Shown here piece after piece: positions 18,631 through 26,863 of a stretch of 64,000 bases of DNA. The position numbers were made by a program, and so were the translations under genes. Below the pieces are notes generated by a model. That model did no database searches. It was not told the DNA's origin and worked only from the letters and a program-made list of their open reading frames with translations. The first letter of the stretch is position 1; every line of letters starts with the position of its first letter. This stretch comes from Halopseudomonas litoralis (lineage in GTDB: Bacteria > Pseudomonadota > Gammaproteobacteria > Pseudomonadales > Pseudomonadaceae): NCBI RefSeq assembly GCF_900105005.1, contig NZ_LT629748.1, positions 744,001-808,000 of the forward strand, given 5' to 3'.

Positions 18631-20039
18631 CGATCAGGATAGTGCCGAAACAGCGTGTCTGTCAGTTGCTCGGCGGTGTGCTGATCGCCGCCAGCCAGGC
18701 GCTGACAGCAGCCCCCGCGGACAATGAATCGATGAGCCATGGCGAATATGTAAGCATCCTTGGCGATTGCGTTGCATGCCATACGGTACCCGGCGGGGAG
18801 CCCTTCGCTGGCGGGGTCAGATTACCGACACCGATCGGCGATATCATTGCCACCAACATCACGCCGTCGACCAGCGCTGGTATCGGCAACTACAGTCTCG
18901 AACAGTTCGATGCCGCCGTCCGCCAGGGCATTCGGGCCGATGGCAAGCGTCTCTACCCGGCCATGCCCTATACCGCCTACGCCAAGGTGTCGGATGAAGA
19001 CATCGCGGCGATGTATGAATGGTTCATGAATGAAGTCGAGCCGGTCGAGCAGCGACCGCCCGCCACCGAACTGCCATTTCCCTTCAATATCCGCTTGTCC
19101 ATGTCTGCCTGGAATCTGTTGTTCCTGGATGATCAACCCTTCACGCCCGATCCATCCCAGAGCGAGGAATGGAACCGGGGCGCCTATCTGGTGGAAGGTC
19201 TCACTCACTGTGGCACCTGCCACACGCCACGTAACCTGCTGATGGCCGAGGATAATGATCGGGCCTTGGCTGGCGGCGCGGTCGGCGCCTGGGCGGCGCC
19301 GGATATCACGCCTAACCCGGAGACCGGTATCGGCGACTGGAGTAGCGAGGAAATCGTTCAGTACATGAAGACCGGCAGCATCGCCAAAAGCCAGGCCTCC
19401 GGGCCGATGGCCGAAGCGGTTGATCACAGTTTGCGCTATGTCACCGATCAGGACCTGCACGCTATGGCTGTGTACCTGAAAAGCCTGCCGGCAGCGGAAG
19501 CGGGCGAGGTGGTGCAGGCCGTGCACACCTGGGGCGGGGAGGGCGATAAGCTGGCTGAGGTGCGTGGTATCGACTGGCCGGACGACCGTGATCAGCTGAG
19601 CGGTCCGCAACTGTTCGACGCCTATTGCGCCGCCTGTCACCAAGCGGCGGCGCAGGGTACGCCCGATGGCGTCATGCCGGCGTTGTTCAACAACACCGCC
19701 ACCGGCCGCACCCAGACCAACAATCTGGCGTTGGTGATCCTCGGTGGTATTCATTGGGTAGCCGAAGGGCACGAGGTGCATATGCCCGGCTTCGCCCATG
19801 AACTGTCGGATCAACAGATAACCACCCTCAGCAACTACCTGACCGACATGTATGGCAACCCCGAGGCTGAAGTGACGGTCGATCAGGTAGCCGCATTGCG
19901 CGAAGGCACGGCCACGGCTGACGGGCAGCCCGACCTGTTGCTGTTGGTGCGCATTGGCCTGCTGGTGGGCGTGGTTGTGGTGATTTTGCTGGTGATCTGG
20001 CTGCTGCGCCGTCGGCGTCATCACAGATCGCATTATTGA
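18627..20039 (+). CDS. Tri-haem cytochrome c subunit of the dehydrogenase, membrane-anchored
   Basis: A 470-residue protein with three CxxCH haem sites: CVACH (near residue 48), CGTCH (near 196) and CAACH (near 336). A signal peptide precedes the mature part, and a single C-terminal helix (VRIGLLVGVVVVILLVIWLL) followed by a basic tail anchors it in the inner membrane facing the periplasm. This is the layout of the cytochrome subunit of gluconate, sorbitol and alcohol dehydrogenases, which passes electrons to ubiquinone or a terminal oxidase. The ATG overlaps the GMC stop (ATGA), so the two are coupled. Confidence 0.92.
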   Translation: MTIRIVPKQRVCQLLGGVLIAASQALTAAPADNESMSHGEYVSILGDCVACHTVPGGEPFAGGVRLPTPIGDIIATNITPSTSAGIGNYSLEQFDAAVRQGIRADGKRLYPAMPYTAYAKVSDEDIAAMYEWFMNEVEPVEQRPPATELPFPFNIRLSMSAWNLLFLDDQPFTPDPSQSEEWNRGAYLVEGLTHCGTCHTPRNLLMAEDNDRALAGGAVGAWAAPDITPNPETGIGDWSSEEIVQYMKTGSIAKSQASGPMAEAVDHSLRYVTDQDLHAMAVYLKSLPAAEAGEVVQAVHTWGGEGDKLAEVRGIDWPDDRDQLSGPQLFDAYCAACHQAAAQGTPDGVMPALFNNTATGRTQTNNLALVILGGIHWVAEGHEVHMPGFAHELSDQQITTLSNYLTDMYGNPEAEVTVDQVAALREGTATADGQPDLLLLVRIGLLVGVVVVILLVIWLLRRRRHHRSHY

Positions 20040-20104
20040 AATATGGCACCTGGGGCCGGCAATCCTGTCGTAAACAGAGACGACCCCCGTTTTGGAGAAC
20101 TGCC

Positions 20105-20377
20105 ATGCGACTGACCTATCTTTGCGTACCCCTGTTCACCCTGCTGCTTGCCGGCTGTGGTGATGATGAAGAACCCACCTTCCCCGAAACCAACACCGCG
20201 CCGCAGACCGAGGAATACGGCACCCCAACCGATCCGACCAATGATCCGATGGACCCCAACAACACCACCGCTGAACCACCAGCTGACAGCGGCACCGGCC
20301 TGGGCACCGAATACGGCACCGATAGCGGTGAAGTAACCGACCCGGCTACCGGCGCAGGCTCCGGCACCACGCAGTAA
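20105..20377 (+). CDS. Small acidic low-complexity lipoprotein
   Basis: A 90-residue predicted lipoprotein. The signal peptide ends in LLAGC (Cys18), then an acidic, Thr/Pro/Asp/Gly-rich tail (DDEEP, TDPTNDPMDPNN) with repeated EYGT motifs follows. The start has GGAG 10 bases upstream. No domain is recognisable; composition suggests an unstructured surface or periplasmic tail. It lies 65 bases after the cytochrome gene and may be co-transcribed with it. Confidence 0.6.
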   Translation: MRLTYLCVPLFTLLLAGCGDDEEPTFPETNTAPQTEEYGTPTDPTNDPMDPNNTTAEPPADSGTGLGTEYGTDSGEVTDPATGAGSGTTQ

Positions 20378-20413
20378 CCCGCACCCTGTCACGGCCGGCC
20401 AGCCCAAACTTCC

Positions 20414-20439
20414 CGCTCCCTCTTTCAGAAGAGGGAGCG
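20414..20439. terminator. Hairpin between lipoprotein gene and fliE
   Basis: A 10-bp stem CGCTCCCTCT/AGAGGGAGCG with a 6-base loop follows the lipoprotein stop by 37 bases and precedes the fliE promoter. There is no T-run, so intrinsic termination is uncertain, but it separates two transcription units. Confidence 0.5.
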
Positions 20440-20481
20440 CGGTCGTGGCGAGCATCAATTTCTGCTGCTGAAACTCCAATC

Positions 20482-20497
20482 TGGCATCAATATTGCT
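20482..20497 (+). promoter_or_regulatory. Sigma-54 promoter of the fliE operon
   Basis: TGGCATCAATATTGCT matches TGGCAC-N5-TTGCW: GG at 20483-20484 and GC at 20495-20496 are exactly 10 bases apart. It lies 58 bases before fliE. In Pseudomonas, fliE is transcribed by RpoN with an activator such as FleQ or FleR. Confidence 0.75.
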
Positions 20498-20554
20498 ATC
20501 AACTCTGCAAAGCTGATCTTGCCGTCAAAATATTTACGGCCTGGAGAATGAGTC

Positions 20555-20890
20555 ATGACGCAGGGTGTTGAGTTCAATCGTCTGATGTTGCAGATGCGTT
20601 CCATGCAGGTGGAGGCGATGAGCCGTCCGCAGCCGGTGGCGCCGACTGCACCGCAGGATGTCAAGGCGCCGGCATTCGATGACCTCTTGCAACAGGCAGT
20701 CAATCGCGTCAATGAGCTGCAGCAGACTACCAGCGAACTGCAGACCGGTTATGAAAAAGGCGTGCCGGGTATCGACTTGGCGGAGGTGATGGTCGCCTCG
20801 CAGAAGTCCAGCGTTGCCTTTCAGGCCATGACCCAGGTACGCAACAAGTTGATCACCGCGTACGAAGACATCATGAAGATGCCTATTTGA
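20555..20890 (+). CDS. fliE: Flagellar hook-basal body complex protein FliE
   Basis: A 111-residue export-linked rod adaptor between the MS ring and the rod. The C-terminal helix is typical: [30 protein letters not shown] is recognisable in pieces, ending [10 protein letters not shown]. The start ATG at 20555 follows GGAG at a good distance. First gene of the flagellar block; a sigma-54-type promoter lies 58 bases upstream. In many pseudomonads fleSR lies just upstream of fliE; here a lipoprotein gene does. Confidence 0.95.
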   Translation: MTQGVEFNRLMLQMRSMQVEAMSRPQPVAPTAPQDVKAPAFDDLLQQAVNRVNELQQTTSELQTGYEKGVPGIDLAEVMVASQKSSVAFQAMTQVRNKLITAYEDIMKMPI

Positions 20891-20927
20891 TTCAGCCTGC
20901 TGTTATGTTTGATCGAGGATTTGATTG

Positions 20928-22655
20928 ATGGATGCTGCGAGCACCCCGAATACCCCCGCCACTCGACCTGACCCGGCTGCCGATACTGTGCGCAAGCCCT
21001 TCATGGGACTGGGTTTTCTGGATAATCTGGCGCAGCTGCCGATGCTGCGTCAGTTTGCCTTGTTGGTTGGTCTGGCTGCCAGTGTGGCGATTGGTTTTGC
21101 GGTGGTGCTCTGGTCGCAGCAGCCGGAATACCGGCCGCTGTACGGCAGTATGGATAACCTCGATGCCACGCAGGTGATCGAGGTGCTGCAGCAGAGCCGT
21201 ATCCGTTACAAGGTCGAGCCCAGCAGTGGCGCGCTATTGGTACAGGCGGACGATCTGGCTGACGCACGACTGCGCCTGGCCAGTGCCGGGGTTATTCAGG
21301 GTGACGGCAATCTGGGGTTCGAGATTCTCGACCGCGAGAAAGGCTTGGGCACCAGTCAGTTCATGGAGGCCACCCAGTATCGCCGTGGTCTGGAAGGCGA
21401 AATGGCGCGGACCATTTCCAGCCTGTACAACGTCAAGGCGGCGCGGGTGCATATCGCCATGCCACGCTCCACGGTATTCGTGCGCGATGATCGCAAGCCC
21501 AGTGCCTCGGTGCTGCTTGAGATGTATGCGGGTCGCAAATTGGAGCCCGCCCAGGTCATGGCCATCGTCAATCTGGTGGCGACCAGTGTGCCCGAGCTGA
21601 ACAAGGATCAGGTCACCGTGGTCGATCAGCACGGCAACTTGCTTTCCGATCAAAACGAATTGAACGAGCTGACCATTGCCGGTCGCCAGTTTGACCATAC
21701 CCGGCGCCTCGAGGACACCTATACCCGCCGGGTGCACAATATCCTGCAGCCGGTGCTGGGTACCGGCAATTACAAGGCGGAGGTCTCCGCTGATGTGGAT
21801 TTCAGCACCATGGAGTCCACCTCCGAAAATTTCAATCCCGAGTCCTCACTGCGCAGTGAGCAGGTGGTATCCGAGCAGCGCGCCAGCGGTCAGTCGCCGC
21901 AGGGTATCCCGGGTGCCTTGAGCAACCAGCCGCCGGGTGTTACGCAGGTGCCAGAACAGGTCATCGACCCCGAAACCGGCGAACCGATCGTTGTCGCACC
22001 GCCGCGTGATTCGAGAGAGCAGGCGACGCGCAACTATGAGCTGGACCGGCAGATCAGCTATACCCGGCAGCAGCAGGGCCGGTTGAATCGTCTGTCCGTG
22101 GCGGTGGTTGTGGACAATCATCAGCAGGTCAACGCTGAAACCGGCGAGACGACCAGTGTGCCGCTGAGCGAAGCCGAGTTGACCAGCCTGACTCAGCTTG
22201 TGCGTAACGCTGTGGGCTACGATGCGACCCGCGGTGACAGTGTCAGCGTGGTCAACAGTGCCTTCATGCCTGCTGGCGAGGCCGCCGAACTGCCGGAGAT
22301 ACCGTTCTGGACCCAACCCTGGTTCTGGGACATCGCCAAGCAGGCGCTGGGCATTCTGTTCATACTGGTGCTGGTGTTCGGCGTGCTGCGGCCGGTACTG
22401 AAAAGCCTCAGTGGCGGTAATCGCAATGCGGTCGCCGAGGGTGCGGACTACCCGGCCTTGAGTGATGCCGGATTATTGGCGGATGACTTGCGTGACGATA
22501 CCGTCAGCCTGTCCGGACCGACCAGCGGGCCGGCACTGCTGCCGCCACCGAGTGCCGGCTACGAGCAGCAGCTCAATGCAATCAAGGGCCTGCTGGCGGA
22601 AGATCCGGGTCGGGTAGCGCAGGTAGTCAAAGAATGGATCAATGCAGATGAGTGA
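20928..22655 (+). CDS. fliF: Flagellar MS-ring protein FliF
   Basis: A 575-residue MS-ring subunit. N-terminal hydrophilic tail, first membrane helix about residues 40-62 (FALLVGLAASVAIGFAVVLW), the YscJ/FliF ring-building motifs (EYRPLYGSMDNLDATQVIEVLQ region), a large periplasmic part, second helix near 465 (FWDIAKQALGILFILVLVF), and a C-terminal cytoplasmic tail ending in VAQVVKEWI, which binds FliG. ATG 20928 follows GAGG; a TTG one codon upstream is possible. The stop overlaps fliG by 14 bases. Confidence 0.95.
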   Translation: MDAASTPNTPATRPDPAADTVRKPFMGLGFLDNLAQLPMLRQFALLVGLAASVAIGFAVVLWSQQPEYRPLYGSMDNLDATQVIEVLQQSRIRYKVEPSSGALLVQADDLADARLRLASAGVIQGDGNLGFEILDREKGLGTSQFMEATQYRRGLEGEMARTISSLYNVKAARVHIAMPRSTVFVRDDRKPSASVLLEMYAGRKLEPAQVMAIVNLVATSVPELNKDQVTVVDQHGNLLSDQNELNELTIAGRQFDHTRRLEDTYTRRVHNILQPVLGTGNYKAEVSADVDFSTMESTSENFNPESSLRSEQVVSEQRASGQSPQGIPGALSNQPPGVTQVPEQVIDPETGEPIVVAPPRDSREQATRNYELDRQISYTRQQQGRLNRLSVAVVVDNHQQVNAETGETTSVPLSEAELTSLTQLVRNAVGYDATRGDSVSVVNSAFMPAGEAAELPEIPFWTQPWFWDIAKQALGILFILVLVFGVLRPVLKSLSGGNRNAVAEGADYPALSDAGLLADDLRDDTVSLSGPTSGPALLPPPSAGYEQQLNAIKGLLAEDPGRVAQVVKEWINADE

Positions 22656-23667
22656 AGAAGCCAAGCGTACCCAGAAACTCAGTAAACTCGACAAGGCGGC
22701 GATCTTTCTGCTGAGCCTGGGCGAGTCTGATGCTGCTGCCGTACTGCGTCACATGGGCCCGAAGGAAGTACAGCGGGTCGGCAGTGCCATGGCCGGGTTG
22801 CGTACCGTGCAGCGTGACCATGTGCAGCAGGTGATGGCGGACTTTATCGAAGTGGCTGGTGATCAGACCGGCCTCGGTGTCGGTGCCGACGGCTACATCC
22901 GCACCATGCTCACGCAGGCCTTGGGAGAAGACAAGGCCAACAGCCTGGTCGATCGTATTCTGATGGGTGGCAGCACTTCGGGACTGGACAGCCTGAAATG
23001 GATGGAGCCGCGTGCTGTGGCTGATGTTATCCGTTATGAACATCCGCAGATTCAGGCGATCGTGGTGGCCTATCTGGATCCGGACATGGCTGCCGAAGTC
23101 ATCGGCTATTTTGATCACAAGGTGCGGTTGGACGTGCTGTTGCGCGTGGCTGCGCTTAATACAGTGCAGCCCTCGGCGCTCAAGGAACTCAACGAGATTC
23201 TCGAAAAACAGTTCGCCGGCAACTCCAATACCACCCGCGCCAACATGGGCGGGATCAAGCGCACCGCTGACATCATGAATTATCTGGAGAGCGGCGCCGA
23301 AGCGCAGCTGATAGAATCCATCCGGGATATGGATGAGGATCTGTCGAACAAGATCGAGGATCTGATGTTCGTGTTCGACAACCTGGCGGATGTGGATGAT
23401 CGCGGTATCCAGACGCTGCTGCGCGAGGTATCGACCGATGTACTGGTCATTGCGCTCAAGGGCGCCGACGAAATGATCAAGGACAAGATCTTCCGCAACA
23501 TGTCCAAACGTGCCTCGGAACTGCTGCAGGACGACCTCGAGGCCAAGGGCCCGGTGCGTATCAGCGAAGTGGAAGCGGCGCAGAAGGAAGTGCTCGCCAT
23601 TGCCCGCCGTATGGCCGACGCCGGAGAAATCGTGCTCGGTGGCAAGGGTTCCGAGGAAATGATCTGA
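22642..23667 (+). CDS. fliG: Flagellar motor switch protein FliG
   Basis: A 341-residue rotor protein of the C ring that interacts with MotA. Typical segments: LDKAAIFLLSLGESDAAAVLRHMGPKEVQ at the N-terminus (FliF-binding), the middle EHPQIQAIVVAYL motif, and the C-terminal torque helix with LLREVSTDVLVIALKGADE and the charged residues DKIFRNMSKRAS. A second ATG at 22648 gives MSEEAKR, closer to other Pseudomonas FliG; either is possible. The start overlaps the end of fliF. Confidence 0.95.
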   Translation: MQMSEEAKRTQKLSKLDKAAIFLLSLGESDAAAVLRHMGPKEVQRVGSAMAGLRTVQRDHVQQVMADFIEVAGDQTGLGVGADGYIRTMLTQALGEDKANSLVDRILMGGSTSGLDSLKWMEPRAVADVIRYEHPQIQAIVVAYLDPDMAAEVIGYFDHKVRLDVLLRVAALNTVQPSALKELNEILEKQFAGNSNTTRANMGGIKRTADIMNYLESGAEAQLIESIRDMDEDLSNKIEDLMFVFDNLADVDDRGIQTLLREVSTDVLVIALKGADEMIKDKIFRNMSKRASELLQDDLEAKGPVRISEVEAAQKEVLAIARRMADAGEIVLGGKGSEEMI

Positions 23668-23705
23668 CGAAGTCCTGCACTGCGCGGATGCAGAGGTGAC
23701 AGAAA

Positions 23706-24503
23706 ATGACCGAGAAAAAGGACAGCGAGCTGATTCGCGCGGATCAGTTGCAGGCTTTCAACCTCTGGGATATGCCCAGTTTCGATGAGGCGCCGCATCA
23801 TGTCCCCCGCGATGTCGCCGAACCGGACCAGGTGCTGGAGCCGGAGCCGCAAGCTCCGGTTGCGGACGAGCCGCCCGACGAGCCGGAGGTCAAACCCTTC
23901 ACCGTCGAGGAGCTCGAACAAATTCGCGCCGAAGCCTATAACGAAGGTTTTGCCACCGGTGAACGCGACGGCTTCCATTCCGGTCAGTTGAAGGCCCAGC
24001 AGGAAGCCAAGACCCGTACGGATGCCCGGCTGGCCGAGCTGGAAGCTGTCATGGCCCAACTGCTGGAGCCGATGAAACAGCAGGATGAGCAGATCGAAGA
24101 CATGCTTCTGCAGCTATTGGAAAGCATGGTGCGCCAAGTCATACAGCGCGAGCTGCAGAGCGACTCCAGCCAGATTGCGCAGGTGCTGCGCGGGGCGCTC
24201 AAGGCGCTGCCGATGGGTGCCGACAACATTCGCATCTACCTCAATCCCGCCGATTTCGAAGCGGTGAAGCACATCCGTGAGCGCCATGAGGAAAACTGGC
24301 GCCTGCTTGAAGACGATCAGTTGCTCCCCGGCGGCTGTCGTCTCGAGACCGAGCATAGCCAGGTGGATGCCAGCCGCGAGACCCGTCTGCAGCAGATCAT
24401 CGAACAACTCTACGAACAACAGCGCGAACAGCGCGCGCATCCTCCTGAGGCCGACCTGATCATTGATGCTGGTGTTGCGGAGGCTGACAGTGGGCAATCC
24501 TGA
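23706..24503 (+). CDS. fliH: Flagellar assembly protein FliH
   Basis: A 265-residue regulator of the FliI ATPase in the flagellar export apparatus. The N-terminal half is acidic and low-complexity; the middle shows the FliH glycine/coiled-coil pattern ([21 protein letters not shown], then a long helix), and the C-terminal domain has [17 protein letters not shown], a stretch conserved in FliH and V/F-type ATPase stators. The ribosome site AGAGGTGA precedes the ATG. It overlaps fliI by 14 bases. Confidence 0.93.
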   Translation: MTEKKDSELIRADQLQAFNLWDMPSFDEAPHHVPRDVAEPDQVLEPEPQAPVADEPPDEPEVKPFTVEELEQIRAEAYNEGFATGERDGFHSGQLKAQQEAKTRTDARLAELEAVMAQLLEPMKQQDEQIEDMLLQLLESMVRQVIQRELQSDSSQIAQVLRGALKALPMGADNIRIYLNPADFEAVKHIRERHEENWRLLEDDQLLPGGCRLETEHSQVDASRETRLQQIIEQLYEQQREQRAHPPEADLIIDAGVAEADSGQS

Positions 24504-25839
24504 GCGCATCAGTTTTGCCCGTCGTCTCTCCCGCTATGCAGTCGCTGCCGAATTGCCCGCCGCACCGGTGGTCGAAGGCCGGCTGATCCGCATGGTCGGT
24601 CTGACGCTGGAGGCCGAAGGCCTGCAGGCACCGGTCGGCAGCCGTTGTGTGGTGATCAACGAAACACCCCAGGGCGAAACCCGGGTCGAAGCCGAAGTGA
24701 TGGGCTTTGCCGGCAGCAAGATCTACCTGATGCCGGTGGATCGTATGCAGGGCCTGCAGCCAGGAGCGCGGGTGGTACCGTCTGCTGGTGGCGGCAAGTT
24801 GCCGATGGGCGGCGACATGCTGGGGCGGGTGCTCGACGGTATCGGTCGTCCGTTGGACGGCAAAGGCGCCTTTAAATGCGAAGACTGGGTCGACCTCAAC
24901 GGCCCGGTAATCAACCCGCTCAAACGTCATCCCATCGAAGAGCCACTGGATGTGGGTATTCGCTCGATCAACAGCATGCTCACTGTCGGTCGCGGCCAGC
25001 GTCTCGGTCTGTTCGCCGGCAGTGGCGTGGGCAAGAGCGTATTGCTGGGCATGATGACGCGTTTTACCGAGGCGGATATCACCATTGTTGGTCTGATCGG
25101 CGAGCGGGGCCGTGAGGTCAAGGAGTTCATCGAACAGATTCTTGGCGAGGAAGGCATGGCGCGCTCGGTGGTGGTTGCCTCGCCGGCGGATGATGCGCCC
25201 TTGATGCGCCTGCGCGCAGCCATGTATTGCACGCGGGTGGCCGAGTATTTCCGTGACAGGGGCAAGAACGTCTTGCTGTTGATGGATTCGCTGACCCGCT
25301 TTGCCCAGGCTCAGCGCGAGATTGCCTTGGCCATCGGCGAGCCGCCGGCGACCAAGGGTTATCCGCCGTCGGTATTCGCCAAATTACCGGCACTGGTCGA
25401 ACGTGCCGGTAATGCGGAGGAGGGCGGTGGTTCGATTACGGCGTTCTACACCGTGCTGTCCGAAGGTGACGACCAGCAGGATCCGATTGCCGACGCCTCG
25501 CGGGCCATCCTCGACGGTCACGTGGTGCTGTCGCGGCGACTCGCCGAGGAAGGGCATTATCCGGCAATTGATATCGAAGCGTCGATCAGCCGCGCCATGC
25601 CGCAGATAGTGCCGCCGGAGCATCTGCAGCAGGCTCAGCTGCTCAAGCAGTTGTATGCCCGCTACCAACAGAATCGTGACCTGATCAGCGTGGGTGCCTA
25701 TGCGGCTGGCTCCGACCCGATGACCGACAAAGCCATCGCCAGGATTCCCGGCATTCAGGGCTTTCTGCGCCAGGGCCTGCGTGAGAGCTTCAATCTGACC
25801 GATAGCCGCGCTGCCATGGAGCAGCTGATCAATGAGTGA
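24490..25839 (+). CDS. fliI: Flagellum-specific ATP synthase FliI
   Basis: A 449-residue hexameric ATPase that unloads export substrates at the flagellar type III apparatus. Walker [12 protein letters not shown] is at residues about 173-183, Walker [13 protein letters not shown] near 260, and [13 protein letters not shown] after it. The GTG start at 24490 follows GCGGAGG by 6 bases and gives the normal family length and N-terminus; an upstream ATG at 24463 would add 9 residues and lacks a site. It overlaps fliH (14 bases) and fliJ (8 bases). Confidence 0.95.
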   Translation: MGNPERISFARRLSRYAVAAELPAAPVVEGRLIRMVGLTLEAEGLQAPVGSRCVVINETPQGETRVEAEVMGFAGSKIYLMPVDRMQGLQPGARVVPSAGGGKLPMGGDMLGRVLDGIGRPLDGKGAFKCEDWVDLNGPVINPLKRHPIEEPLDVGIRSINSMLTVGRGQRLGLFAGSGVGKSVLLGMMTRFTEADITIVGLIGERGREVKEFIEQILGEEGMARSVVVASPADDAPLMRLRAAMYCTRVAEYFRDRGKNVLLLMDSLTRFAQAQREIALAIGEPPATKGYPPSVFAKLPALVERAGNAEEGGGSITAFYTVLSEGDDQQDPIADASRAILDGHVVLSRRLAEEGHYPAIDIEASISRAMPQIVPPEHLQQAQLLKQLYARYQQNRDLISVGAYAAGSDPMTDKAIARIPGIQGFLRQGLRESFNLTDSRAAMEQLINE

Positions 25840-26287
25840 CAGCCGTGTGCGGCGCATGGCGCCCGTGCTGGATCTGGCGCTGGAAGAAGAAAAGAAGGCC
25901 GCTGGCATGCTCGGTGAATGTCAGAAGCAGCTTGATGATGCGTCAGCCCGCTTGCGTGATCTGGAGCATTACAGCGGCGAGTATGCCAAGGGCTGGACCC
26001 AGCGCGGCGGGGAAGGGGTCGGGCGTGAGTGGCTGATCAACTATCAGGCCTTCATGGCGCAGATGCAGACAGCCATCGAGCAGCAGAAGCAGACCTTGGG
26101 CTGGCATCAGCAGAGTCTGGAGCGCGCGCGGGACACCTGGCGCCAACGCTATCAACGGGTCGAAGCCCTGCGCAAGTTGATTGCCGGCTATCGAGAAGAG
26201 GCCCGGACTCGAGCCGACAAACAGGAACAGAAGTTGCTGGATGAACTGACTCAACGCGCCTTCGCCCATCGCCGGCAACCCGATTGA
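25832..26287 (+). CDS. fliJ: Flagellar export protein FliJ
   Basis: A 151-residue coiled-coil protein that connects the FliI ATPase ring to FlhA and escorts chaperones. Almost the whole chain is helical and charged, with the start [21 protein letters not shown] and the C-terminal [19 protein letters not shown] typical for the family. Overlaps fliI by 8 bases. Then a 152-base gap precedes the Hpt gene. Confidence 0.9.
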   Translation: MSDSRVRRMAPVLDLALEEEKKAAGMLGECQKQLDDASARLRDLEHYSGEYAKGWTQRGGEGVGREWLINYQAFMAQMQTAIEQQKQTLGWHQQSLERARDTWRQRYQRVEALRKLIAGYREEARTRADKQEQKLLDELTQRAFAHRRQPD

Positions 26288-26439
26288 AGCATGTGTTCAA
26301 TATGTGAGCCAGTTGGCAATTCCATAAAAGGGTAACCTGTCGAGCGTAGTCTTTACCTGGCGGCTTGGGCATACTCCTGCCGCGTGCCGCGCCCCCCTTT
26401 GTGCGCTTGATCCCTTGGCTTCTTTTATCGGATACCCCC

Positions 26440-26784
26440 ATGCCTGAACGACTTTCCGATCTCGATCCGGATGTACAGACCATGCTCCGTGACCTGATGC
26501 AGGATGACTACGGTGTATTGTTGCAAACCTTTCTGCAGGACACCGACCGGCGACTATGCCAGTTGCATGAGAGTCTCGACCGCCACAATTGGGAAAGCTT
26601 CCGCCAGGCCGCCCACAGCTTCAAGGGCAGTTGCGGCAATATGGGCGCGCTGGCTCTGCTTCAGGCTTGTCAGCAAGCCGAAGAGGCGGCAGCGAATGCC
26701 GACTCGATCACTGCGGCTCACGTCTGCGACCTGATCGACCGCCTCTGTCTGCGCATCAGGCCCCAGTTGACCTGCCCGAACTGA
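26440..26784 (+). CDS. Hpt-domain phosphotransfer protein
   Basis: A 114-residue stand-alone histidine phosphotransfer domain. The phosphorylatable His is residue 59 in AAHSFKGSCGNMGALAL, the canonical HSxKGxxxxxG pattern. ATG 26440 gives a family-like N-terminus; an upstream start would add a 25-residue non-conserved extension. In several pseudomonads an Hpt (HptB-like) sits in or near flagellar loci with a response regulator and an anti-anti-sigma factor. Those partners are not next to it here, so its relay partners must be elsewhere. Confidence 0.85.
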   Translation: MPERLSDLDPDVQTMLRDLMQDDYGVLLQTFLQDTDRRLCQLHESLDRHNWESFRQAAHSFKGSCGNMGALALLQACQQAEEAAANADSITAAHVCDLIDRLCLRIRPQLTCPN

Positions 26785-26800
26785 TCACTCACTGCGTTTA

Positions 26801-26816
26801 TGGCCCGGACTTTGCT
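26801..26816 (+). promoter_or_regulatory. Sigma-54 promoter before fliK
   Basis: TGGCCCGGACTTTGCT matches TGGCACG-N4-TTGCW with GG (26802-26803) and GC (26814-26815) 10 bases apart. It lies 17 bases after the Hpt stop and 48 bases before the fliK ATG. Confidence 0.75.
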
Positions 26817-26863
26817 ATATCCATGTATCAAACGTCTATTTGCGTCTTCATGGAGAGTGCCCG

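Noticed and set aside
18822..20033. 403-codon minus-strand open frame across the cytochrome gene
   Set aside because: The plus strand has three CxxCH sites and a signal peptide; the antisense frame is compositional.
26370..26390. TGGGCAT-N4-CTGCC before the Hpt gene as a sigma-54 promoter
   Set aside because: Spacing fits but both elements deviate from consensus.
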